A stretch of DNA of 64,000 nt from the NCBI RefSeq assembly GCF_021601385.1, contig NZ_BQHO01000019.1, positions 50,027 through 114,026 of the forward strand, written 5' to 3'. Each line of letters opens with the position of its first letter. Positions within the stretch are counted from its first letter, which is position 1. Origin of the DNA: Pseudomonas parasichuanensis (GTDB lineage: Bacteria; Pseudomonadota; Gammaproteobacteria; Pseudomonadales; Pseudomonadaceae). Positions 17,064 to 24,686 of the stretch are shown piece by piece. The notes under the pieces were generated by a model. It was not told the origin of the DNA. It saw only the letters and a program-made list of their open reading frames with translations, and did not search any database. A program made the position numbers and the translations under genes.

Positions 17064-18734
17064 ATGAAAGACTCGTTCCCCAGCCGCTACGCCTGCCTGG
17101 CCCTGTGCCTGCTCTTCACCCTTGCCAGCCTCCCCTTCCTGGCCCAGTACAGCGGGCTGTGGCCATTCACCGTGGTCACCGCGCTGCTCAGCCTGGTCGG
17201 CCTCAATGACGTGCGCCAGCGCCACCACGCGGTGCGGCGCAACTACCCGATCCTGGGCAACATCCGCTACCTGATCGAGACCATTCGGCCAGAAATTCGC
17301 CAGTACCTGATCGAGGGCGACGACGACAAACTGCCGTTCTCCCGGGCGCAACGTTCGCTGGTCTATGCCCGGGCCAAGAACGAGAGCGCCGAGAAGGCCT
17401 TCGGCACCCTCAACGATGTGTACAAGCCGGGTTTCGAGTTCATCAGCCATTCGATGCTGCCCGTGCCACAGGCCGACCCGGCGTCGTTTCGCATCCGCAT
17501 CGGCGGGCCACAGTGCACCCAGCCGTATTCGGCGTCGATCTTCAATATTTCGGCCATGAGCTTTGGCGCGCTCAGCGCCAATGCCATCGCCGCGCTGAAC
17601 AAAGGGGCGCGCCTGGAGCGCTTTGCCCATGACACCGGCGAGGGCAGCATCAGCCCTTATCACCGCGAACATGGCGGCGACCTGATCTGGGAAATCGGCA
17701 GCGGTTATTTCGGCTGTCGCACGGAGGACGGCCGCTTCGACCCTGAACGTTTCGCCGAACAGGCCCGCGATGGCCAGGTGAAGATGATCGAGATCAAGCT
17801 CAGCCAGGGTGCCAAGCCGGGCCATGGCGGCATCCTGCCGGGGCACAAGGTCAGCGCCGAAATCGCTGCCACCCGTGGGGTGCGCGAGGGCCAGGACTGC
17901 ATCTCGCCGGCCGCCCACAGCGCCTTCGGCAACCCGGTGGAGCTGCTGCAGTTCGTCGCGAGGCTGCGCGAGCTGTCAGGCGGCAAGCCAGTAGGCTTCA
18001 AGTTCTGCCTGGGCCACCCGTGGGAATTCATGGGCATCGCCAAGGCCATGCTCGCCACCGGCATCACCCCGGACTTCATCGTCGTAGATGGCAAGGAAGG
18101 CGGCACCGGCGCGGCGCCCCGGGAGTTCTCCGACAACATGGGCATGCCGCTGCGTGACGGCCTGATGTTCGTGCACAACACCCTGGTGGGCCTGAACCTG
18201 CGCGAACGCGTGCGCATTGGCGCGGCGGGCAAGATCGTCAGCGCGTTCGATATTGCCAGCGTGCTGGCCATCGGCGCCGACTGGGTCAACTCGGCACGCG
18301 GCTTCATGTTCGCCATCGGCTGCATCCAGTCGCAAAGCTGCCACACCAACAAATGCCCCACCGGCGTGGCCACCCAAGACCCGCTGCGCCAGCGGGCGCT
18401 GGTGGTACCGGAAAAAGCCGAGCGGGTCGCGAGCTTTCACCGCAACACCTTGCACGCCCTGGCCGAAATGCTGGCCGCCGCAGGGCTGGATCACCCGTCC
18501 GAGCTCAAGCCCAAGCACCTGGCACGGCGTATCAGCCCCAGTGAGATCAGCCTGTTTTCGCAGTTGCACGCGTTCCTCAAGCCGGGTGAATTGCTCAGCG
18601 GCTCGATCGATAACGCGTTCTATGCACGGATGTGGCGGATGGCGCGCAGTGACAGCTTTGCGCCGCAGATGGGGGAAGTCGAGGGGGTACCTGGGGCGAG
18701 CGTGACACGCCACAAAGAAGCAGCCCCGGCATAG
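17064..18734 (+). CDS. FMN-binding glutamate synthase-family protein, membrane-anchored
   Basis: This is a 556-residue protein. One or two N-terminal membrane helices (about 8-50: YACLALCLLFTLASLPFLAQ) precede a glutamate-synthase central/FMN domain. It includes NISAMSFGALSANAIAALNK, SQGAKPGHGGILPGHKV, FIVVDGKEGGTGAAPREF and the Fe-S-like cysteines in CIQSQSCHTNKCPTGVATQD. There is no glutamine amidotransferase domain and no GltD partner, so it is not a standard GOGAT. The family is widespread but biochemically unclear. The ATG at 17064 is chosen because the membrane helix starts there. Confidence 0.88.
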   Translation: MKDSFPSRYACLALCLLFTLASLPFLAQYSGLWPFTVVTALLSLVGLNDVRQRHHAVRRNYPILGNIRYLIETIRPEIRQYLIEGDDDKLPFSRAQRSLVYARAKNESAEKAFGTLNDVYKPGFEFISHSMLPVPQADPASFRIRIGGPQCTQPYSASIFNISAMSFGALSANAIAALNKGARLERFAHDTGEGSISPYHREHGGDLIWEIGSGYFGCRTEDGRFDPERFAEQARDGQVKMIEIKLSQGAKPGHGGILPGHKVSAEIAATRGVREGQDCISPAAHSAFGNPVELLQFVARLRELSGGKPVGFKFCLGHPWEFMGIAKAMLATGITPDFIVVDGKEGGTGAAPREFSDNMGMPLRDGLMFVHNTLVGLNLRERVRIGAAGKIVSAFDIASVLAIGADWVNSARGFMFAIGCIQSQSCHTNKCPTGVATQDPLRQRALVVPEKAERVASFHRNTLHALAEMLAAAGLDHPSELKPKHLARRISPSEISLFSQLHAFLKPGELLSGSIDNAFYARMWRMARSDSFAPQMGEVEGVPGASVTRHKEAAPA

Positions 18735-18745
18735 GCCGGGGCTGC
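18720..18745. terminator. GC-rich hairpin between convergent genes
   Basis: GCAGCCCCGGC and GCCGGGGCTGC form a perfect stem overlapping the stop of the glutamate-synthase-like gene. There is no clear T run. It may terminate transcription of both convergent genes. Confidence 0.5.
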
Positions 18746-18764
18746 GAGTGACGCCAGATCAGGA

Positions 18765-20084
18765 TCAGAAGATGCTGATCGGGTACTCGACGAATACGCG
18801 GACTTCGTTGCCGTCGTCGTTGTAGCCGTTTTGCTGGACCGCGTTGTTGGTGCGCAGGAACGAGCTACGCAGCTTGATCGACAGGTCCTTGGCCGGGCCT
18901 TCCTGCACGACGTAGCGCAGCTGGTTGAAGATCTCGCGCTCCTTGCCTTCGCCGAAGCCTTCCGGGTTCTTCAGGTTGCGGGTGTTGATGTTGTCACCCA
19001 CTACATAGGCGACCTTGTAGGTCAGGCCCGGAACGCCGAAGGCGCCGAAGTCCAGGCCGTAGCCCAGCTGCCAGGAGCGCTCGTCTTCGGCGTTGAAGTC
19101 GGACCAGTAGGAGTTGGCCAGGTAGATGGTCGAACCACCGTCGCTGGTACCACCCGCGCTCTGGTAGCCGCCGTAGTTGTAGCCGGTGCTGCCGGTGCTG
19201 CGCTGGTGCGCCAGGGTGATCGAGTGCGGGCCGAAGGCGTAGGTGGCCGCCAGGCTCCAGATGGTGTTGGAGTCACCGTTGAGTTCGGCCGAACGGACAA
19301 ACTGCTTGTCGATGCTGGTCTTGTAGCCGTTGAAGTCCAGGGTCAGGGACTGGTCATTGGCGATCGGGAAGACGTAGTTCAAGCCCAGGTAGTGCTTCTT
19401 CATCACATCTTCGTTGTCTGCGGTGTACAGCGAAGCGGTGAAGTTGTCGGTGAACTTGTAGCTACCGCCCAACACGTCGATCGACTTCAGGCCACCGCTG
19501 TCACGCCCTTCGGCGCTCTTGCGGGCTTCCTGGGTGAAGCGGCCGGCGTTCAGCTCCAGGCCCTTGATCTCCTTGGAGGTGATCAGGGTGCCGGTGAAGC
19601 TTTCTGGCAGCAGGCGGCCGTCGTCGTAGTTCAGCACTGGCAGGGCCGGCATCTGGTCGCCGTACTTGAGCACGGTGTTGGAGATGCGGAACTTCACCGC
19701 AGCGCCGCCACGGGCCAGGTCATGTGGGCTGCTGGCGTTATCGTCGGCGTTCTTGGTGTTGTGCGGCTTGAAGAAGTCGACGCCGCCGCCACCGTTGTGG
19801 CCTTTGCCGCCGTCCAGACGCACAGCGTACAGGCCGAAGGCGTCAACGCCGACACCGACGGTGCCTTGGGTGAAGCCGGAGGAGAAGTTGGCGATGACGC
19901 CCTGGCCCCATTCGATCTGGTCGTCGGTGCGGTGCTTCTTGTCACGGTTGATGTAAGCGTTGCGCAGAAGAACGTTGGCGTGGCTGTCTTCGACGAAGCC
20001 CTTGCTCTCGGCCTGCTCGTTGGCCTGTGCCTGGGTCGCGGCGATCATCGCCAGGGCGACCAGGCTGATCCTGGTTTTCAACAT
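18765..20084 (-). CDS. OprD-family outer-membrane porin (OprE/OprQ-like)
   Basis: This is a 439-residue porin precursor with a signal peptide (MLKTRISLVALAMIAATQAQ, cleavage near residue 22). The mature region has OprD-family features: FVEDSHANVLLRNAYINRD, EWGQGVIANFSSGFTQGTVG, GVDAFGLYAVRLDGGKG, and LRYVVQEGPAKDLSIKLRSS. It ends on a terminal Phe (VEYPISIF), as outer-membrane beta-barrels do. Such porins pass small nutrients such as amino acids or carboxylates; the substrate here is unknown. OprE and OprQ homologues respond to oxygen in P. aeruginosa. It is transcribed alone. Confidence 0.93.
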   Translation of the reverse strand: MLKTRISLVALAMIAATQAQANEQAESKGFVEDSHANVLLRNAYINRDKKHRTDDQIEWGQGVIANFSSGFTQGTVGVGVDAFGLYAVRLDGGKGHNGGGGVDFFKPHNTKNADDNASSPHDLARGGAAVKFRISNTVLKYGDQMPALPVLNYDDGRLLPESFTGTLITSKEIKGLELNAGRFTQEARKSAEGRDSGGLKSIDVLGGSYKFTDNFTASLYTADNEDVMKKHYLGLNYVFPIANDQSLTLDFNGYKTSIDKQFVRSAELNGDSNTIWSLAATYAFGPHSITLAHQRSTGSTGYNYGGYQSAGGTSDGGSTIYLANSYWSDFNAEDERSWQLGYGLDFGAFGVPGLTYKVAYVVGDNINTRNLKNPEGFGEGKEREIFNQLRYVVQEGPAKDLSIKLRSSFLRTNNAVQQNGYNDDGNEVRVFVEYPISIF

Positions 20085-20577
20085 GTTATTTTCCTTATTG
20101 CTTAATCAAAAACGCTCTGCATGAGAACGCCAGGAACCAACGCCCCTTCGTAGGTTCGACGCTATGCGGATCCAGGCTGGAAGGCCCGCAGATGGTCTGC
20201 AACGGGCCTTTCAGCCGCATGGCCAAGTCATGGCCAGCAGGCGTAGAGGCCGAATCCTAGCCGTGCCTGCTTATACATGTCAAAAAATCGTGATTTGTAG
20301 GTTGATATAACCAAAAAACAGGTCGCGAACAGTGCATTTCCACGCACTAATGCCCTGCTTCCGCGCAAAATTCTCTATTTCAGGTTTTTCCGACAAAACC
20401 CGTACAACTGTCATGTGCTTGCGCAACGGGCGCAGGTGCGATCGGTACCGACCGAATCACCCAGAAAGGATTAGTTACAAAGTGATACAAACGTAAAGAC
20501 AGGCCTTTACGAATAGGCGAGCAATAGCAAATAGCAAGCATTACCATTTGCGCCCAATTTCTCACTTGCGTAGACGG
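20085..20577. other. Divergent promoter region, porin and TonB receptor
   Basis: This 493-bp stretch is AT-richer than its surroundings (about 20270-20360 and 20460-20550). It should hold promoters for both genes. A weak Fur-like site lies at 20527-20545 and a weak FNR-like half-matched site at 20302-20315. No gene or RNA was recognised. Confidence 0.55.
20527..20545 (+). promoter_or_regulatory. Weak Fur-box-like site upstream of the siderophore receptor
   Basis: By eye, 12 of 19 positions agree with the GATAATGATAATCATTATC consensus. It lies 32 bp upstream of the receptor start. The match is modest, and iron control of such receptors is the main reason to consider it. Confidence 0.3.
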
Positions 20578-22695
20578 ATGCCTGCAATGCCTGCCCCCTG
20601 CCGCCTTTCACCCCTGACCCTGGGCCTTTCGCTGTTGTTCAGCGCAGGCCTGGCGAGTGCCGCCACCACCACCCTGCCGGAAACCGCGGTCACCGCCGAC
20701 AGCGAGCGCGAGGAGGACAACCCCCGCGTGCGTGAAGTGAGCACCGCGACCCGCACCTCGACCCCGGTGCGCTATGTGCCCCAGGCCATCGATACGGTGA
20801 AGACCAGTAATGTCCTGGACTATGGCACCAGCACCCTGGGCGAAGCGCTGGAGGGCATCCCCAACGTCAGCAGCGGCGCCGACACGCGTTTCGACAGCGT
20901 GCGTATCCGTGGCTTCGAGGCCAGCAACGACTTCTACCTGGACGGTATCCGCGACGACAGCCAGTACACTCGCGACCTGCACAACATCGAGCGAATCGAA
21001 GTGCTCAAGGGCCCGGCGGCAGTACTGTATGGCCGGGGCAGCCAGGGCGGCATCGTCAACCGGGTGAGCAAGGCCCCCGAGCATGGCCGCCGCTCCACGA
21101 TCGAAGCCCGGGGTGGCAGTGAGGACCTGCGCAGCCTGTACGCCGACCTCAGCGCCGACCCCAGTGACACCATCAGCCTGCGCCTGAACATGGGCAATGA
21201 GGACAGCAACAGCTTCCGTCACGGCGTGGATGGCAACCGTCAGCTGTTCGCACCGTCCATGAGCTGGCAAATCAACCCCGACCTCAACTGGCTGGTGCAG
21301 TACGAGTACAGCCGCTACAACCGCACCCCGGACCGTGGTATCCCTGGCAACCCGCTGACCGGCCGCCCTGCGGACGTCAGCCGCAGCGCCACCTACGGCG
21401 ACACCCAGCGCGACTACATCGACGACCGCGCCCAGTCGCTGCGCTCGCGCCTTAACTACCAGCTCAGCGACAACTGGCAACTGCGCCACACCCTGGGCCT
21501 GTTCAAGCTCGACAGCGAGTTCGACAACACCTACCAGACCGCCTACAACCCGCGCACCAACCTGGTCACCCGCCAGCGCTGGCAGCAGGACCTGAACACC
21601 CGCAACCTGTTCAACAACCTCGAAGCCGAGGGCGATGTCAGCACCTGGGGCCTGGAGCACAAGCTGCTGGTGGGGCTTGAGTTCGGCAGCCAGCGCCGTG
21701 ACCCGACGCTGTACAACGCCGCCACTTCAGGCCCTGGCGTGCGCCCGGTACCGGCCCTGGACCTGAATAGCCCCAACCGCAATCTGCAGCACACCGGCCG
21801 CATGGCGGTGTCGAGCAACAACCACACGGTGGTCGAGAGCCGTGGCGTCTACCTGCAGGACCAGATCCGCCTGAACGACCAGTGGCAAATCCTCGCCGGT
21901 GTGCGCTTCGATCAGTTCGAGGTGGAAACCACCAACAAGCTGCGCAATATCTCCGAGAAACAGAACGACAACAGCTTCAGCCCACGCCTGGGGGTGGTCT
22001 ACACGCCATGGCGCGACCACTCCTTCTATGCCTCCTGGAGCAAGACCTACTCCCCCGTCGGCGGCGGCCTGATCGGCATCACCCCGGGCGCGGCCGGCAA
22101 CACCAACGAAACCGACCCGGAGCTGACCCGGCAGAAGGAAATCGGGGTCAAGAGCGACTGGTTCGACGAGCGCCTGACCACCACCCTGGCACTCTACGAG
22201 CTGGAGCTGTACAACCGCCGCACCCGCGACCCGATCGACCCGAACATCACCCTGATGTCCGGCCTGCAACGCTCGCGCGGCATCGAGCTGACCGCCACCG
22301 GCAATGTCGTTGGCAACTGGTATGTGCGTGGCGGTATCGGCCTGCAGGACGCGAAGATCGTCGAGGACAACAATGGCCAGCAAGGCAACCGCATCAACGA
22401 CGTGGCCCGGCGCAACGCCAGCCTGTTCGTGACCTGGAAACCTGAACTGGGTTGGTATGCCGAAACCGGCTTGACGCTGGTGGGCGACCGCTACGCCGAC
22501 AACCAGAACACCATCATCCTGCCGGGTTATGGCCGTTGGGATGCCCTGGCCGGTTATCGCACCCATGACTGGGATGTGCGCGCAGCGCTGAAGAACGTCA
22601 CCGACAAGACCTACTACGACTCGGCCACCAGCGCGGCACAGATCCAGTACGGTGACCCCCGCAGCCTGGTGGTGACCGGTACCTACAGCTTCTGA
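20578..22695 (+). CDS. TonB-dependent ferric-siderophore receptor
   Basis: This is an outer-membrane receptor of 705 residues. A signal peptide ends near ASA (about residue 30), followed by a TonB-box-like TLPETAVTA. The plug domain has YGTSTLGEALEGIPNVSSG, RIRGFEASNDFYLDGIRDD and the typical VLKGPAAVLYGRGSQGG. A 22-stranded barrel follows and ends in a terminal Phe (VVTGTYSF). The plug motif spacing fits catecholate/hydroxamate receptors of the Fiu/FhuE kind. The ATG at 20578 was chosen (20587 is possible). No extra N-terminal signalling domain is seen, so it is not of the FpvA/FecA signalling type. Confidence 0.93.
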   Translation: MPAMPAPCRLSPLTLGLSLLFSAGLASAATTTLPETAVTADSEREEDNPRVREVSTATRTSTPVRYVPQAIDTVKTSNVLDYGTSTLGEALEGIPNVSSGADTRFDSVRIRGFEASNDFYLDGIRDDSQYTRDLHNIERIEVLKGPAAVLYGRGSQGGIVNRVSKAPEHGRRSTIEARGGSEDLRSLYADLSADPSDTISLRLNMGNEDSNSFRHGVDGNRQLFAPSMSWQINPDLNWLVQYEYSRYNRTPDRGIPGNPLTGRPADVSRSATYGDTQRDYIDDRAQSLRSRLNYQLSDNWQLRHTLGLFKLDSEFDNTYQTAYNPRTNLVTRQRWQQDLNTRNLFNNLEAEGDVSTWGLEHKLLVGLEFGSQRRDPTLYNAATSGPGVRPVPALDLNSPNRNLQHTGRMAVSSNNHTVVESRGVYLQDQIRLNDQWQILAGVRFDQFEVETTNKLRNISEKQNDNSFSPRLGVVYTPWRDHSFYASWSKTYSPVGGGLIGITPGAAGNTNETDPELTRQKEIGVKSDWFDERLTTTLALYELELYNRRTRDPIDPNITLMSGLQRSRGIELTATGNVVGNWYVRGGIGLQDAKIVEDNNGQQGNRINDVARRNASLFVTWKPELGWYAETGLTLVGDRYADNQNTIILPGYGRWDALAGYRTHDWDVRAALKNVTDKTYYDSATSAAQIQYGDPRSLVVTGTYSF

Positions 22696-22740
22696 CGCCA
22701 TCGCAGGCTTGTCGGCCTCACACATGCAACGCACGCCCCC

Positions 22741-22850
22741 TGTAGGAGCGGCCTTGTGCCGCGAAAGGGCCGCAAAGCGGCCCCGGCGTTACCACATAGA
22801 TTACCGGGGCTGCTGCGCAGCCCTTTCGCGGCGCAAGGCCGCTTCTACAG
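22741..22850. repeat. REP pair (inverted), AGGAGCGGCC type
   Basis: TGTAGGAGCGGCCTTGTGCC at 22741 and its inverse near 22820-22849 flank shorter GCCGCAAAGCGGCC and GGGGCTGCTGCGCAGCCC hairpins. This is the longer REP variant found again at 24493. Confidence 0.88.
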
Positions 22851-22903
22851 AGCAGCTGCGCAAGACAGTTGCCAACACCGGCCTGCCCTGTGCCCCAAAC
22901 GAA

Positions 22904-22933
22904 AACGCCACCGCATGTGCGGTGGCGTTTTTC
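22904..22933. terminator. Strong bidirectional terminator
   Basis: AACGCCACCGCA and TGCGGTGGCGTT form a perfect 12-bp stem with a TG loop and flanking A/T tracts. It serves the small gene at 22957 and possibly the TonB receptor gene. Confidence 0.88.
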
Positions 22934-22956
22934 GTTGCGACAGGTACCTGCCCGCG

Positions 22957-23154
22957 TCAGTGCCACACAGCCAGCAGCGCTTCAAGCTCTGCATCGCTGA
23001 TAAGGCCCTGCGGGTATCGCCCATCCAGCAGACGTCGTGGGTCGGTCTTCCTGACCCGGATGCTTCCATGGTCTCGCAACCACTGCGCCAGTATTTCAAG
23101 CGTTTGGTGATTCACCGCCGATGGGGGCATAGCCGACTCACTTGCTGCATTCAT
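22957..23154 (-). CDS. Small conserved hypothetical protein
   Basis: This is a 65-residue soluble protein starting MNAASESAMPPSAVNHQTLE. The helical middle is ILAQWLRDHGSIRVRKTDPR, and the protein ends ISDAELEALLAVWH. The ATG at 23154 lies 11 nt after GGGAG; a GTG at 23166 is another possible start. A strong terminator directly follows, which supports it being a transcribed gene. No function recognised. Confidence 0.6.
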   Translation of the reverse strand: MNAASESAMPPSAVNHQTLEILAQWLRDHGSIRVRKTDPRRLLDGRYPQGLISDAELEALLAVWH

Positions 23155-23294
23155 TTCAACACGCACTCCCTGGGCCCGTGAGCGGCTAACTTACGTAAGG
23201 TTTGTTACAGAACGGCGTGGGCCTATCTCTCTGAAACACAATGAAAAACCAATACAAAAGCTGTGCCATTCGCCGTCACCGAACGTCGCCACAA

Positions 23295-23327
23295 ACAAAA
23301 AAGCCCGTCATTGGACGGGCTCTTTCA
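23295..23327 (-). terminator. Terminator after aguA
   Basis: On the minus strand AGCCCGTC and GACGGGCT form an 8-bp stem with a 4-nt loop, followed by a T run. Confidence 0.85.
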
Positions 23328-23338
23328 TTCAGCGTGAA

Positions 23339-24445
23339 TCAGCGCTTGAACGGCGCCGGCTGTTGCTGGGTCAGGCAATGGATGTTGCCGCCGCCCAGCA
23401 GCAGTTCGCGGCCGGGGATCATCACCACCTCGTGATCCGGGAAGACCTTGGCCAGGATCGCTCTGGCCTGCGCATCAGCGGGGTCGTCGAAGCTCGGCGC
23501 GATGATGCCGCCGTTGACGATCAGGAAGTTCACATAGGAACCGGCCAGGCGCACCGACGGGTCGCGCTCCTGGCTGCCGGCCACCTGGTCGACACCGGCG
23601 CATTCGGCTTCGGTGGCGAACAGCGGGCCAGGGATTGGCATCTTGTGCACCACAAACTCGCGGCCCTTGGCATCGCGGCTGTTTTTCAGCACATCGTAGG
23701 CCGCGTGGCAGCGTGCGTAATTGGGGTCGTTGGAATCATCGGTCCAGGCCAGTAACACTTCGCCTGGGCTGACGTAACAGCAGAAGTTGTCGACGTGGCC
23801 GTCGGTTTCGTCGTTGTACAGGCCGTCCGGCAGCCAGATGATGCTTTCCACCGCCAGGTGCTCGCGCAGGATCTCTTCGATCTGCCCGCGGTTCAGGTGC
23901 GGGTTACGGTTGCGGTTGAGCAGGCACTCTTCGGTGGTGATCAGGGTGCCTTCGCCGTCGACATGGATCGAACCGCCTTCAAGCACGAAACCTTCGGTGT
24001 GGTAACGCTGCACGCGCTCCATCTCCATCACCTTGGCCGCCAGTTCCTCGTCGCGGTTCCACGGCGCGTACAGGCCGCCGTCGAAACCACCCCAGGCGTT
24101 GAAGCCCCAGTCCACACCGCGCACTTCACCCTGGTCGTTGATCACGAAGGTCGGGCCGGTGTCACGCACCCAGGCGTCGTCGTTGCTGATTTCGACCACG
24201 CGGATGTTGGGTACATCCAGCTGGCGACGGGCGTTCTCGTACTGGCCGGCGGAAACCGCCACGGTGACCGGTTCGAAACGGGCGATGGCCTTGGCCAGGG
24301 TCACGTGGGCAGCCTGCGCCGGCTTGCCGCCCAGGCGCCAGTTGTCCGGGCGCTCTGGCCAGACCATCCACACCTGGGTTTGCGGGGCCCATTCGGCGGG
24401 CATGTGGAAGCCGTCGGCGCGGGGAGTGGTGTTGAGGGTTTTCAT
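23339..24445 (-). CDS. aguA: Agmatine deiminase
   Basis: AguA hydrolyses agmatine to N-carbamoylputrescine and ammonia, a step from arginine to putrescine. The 368-residue protein has the guanidino-group hydrolase fold. It shows the N-terminal [51 protein letters not shown] and [20 protein letters not shown], and catalytic Cys near the end in [16 protein letters not shown]. The usual partner aguB (N-carbamoylputrescine amidohydrolase) is not in this window. Upstream on the same strand, past a REP pair, is a large aminotransferase fusion; a shared polyamine or amino acid role is only a guess. Confidence 0.96.
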   Translation of the reverse strand: MKTLNTTPRADGFHMPAEWAPQTQVWMVWPERPDNWRLGGKPAQAAHVTLAKAIARFEPVTVAVSAGQYENARRQLDVPNIRVVEISNDDAWVRDTGPTFVINDQGEVRGVDWGFNAWGGFDGGLYAPWNRDEELAAKVMEMERVQRYHTEGFVLEGGSIHVDGEGTLITTEECLLNRNRNPHLNRGQIEEILREHLAVESIIWLPDGLYNDETDGHVDNFCCYVSPGEVLLAWTDDSNDPNYARCHAAYDVLKNSRDAKGREFVVHKMPIPGPLFATEAECAGVDQVAGSQERDPSVRLAGSYVNFLIVNGGIIAPSFDDPADAQARAILAKVFPDHEVVMIPGRELLLGGGNIHCLTQQQPAPFKR

Positions 24446-24492
24446 CGATGACCTCTGGGGGCAACTGGCGGAAGGGCGGGGCGCGCTGCGCG

Positions 24493-24581
24493 CACCTTTC
24501 GCGGCGCAAGGCCGCTCCTACAGGGAATCGCGTCCTCCTGTAGGAGCGGCCTCGTGCCGCGAAAGGACCGCAAAGCGGTCC
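24493..24581. repeat. REP pair (inverted), AGGAGCGGCC type
   Basis: CTTTCGCGGCGCAAGGCCGC and its inverse TAGGAGCGGCCTCGTGCCGC lie between aguA and the upstream gene, about 50 bp before the aguA start. A second hairpin, GACCGCAAAGCGGTC, follows. Confidence 0.88.
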
Positions 24582-24686
24582 CACCGGCTGATGGCGAACA
24601 GTTATAGCCGATAAATATCCGCTTATAAAGCCGAATGGAAGACCGTTTTCGCATAAAAAACACACTAAAACCGATAACAATCGATT

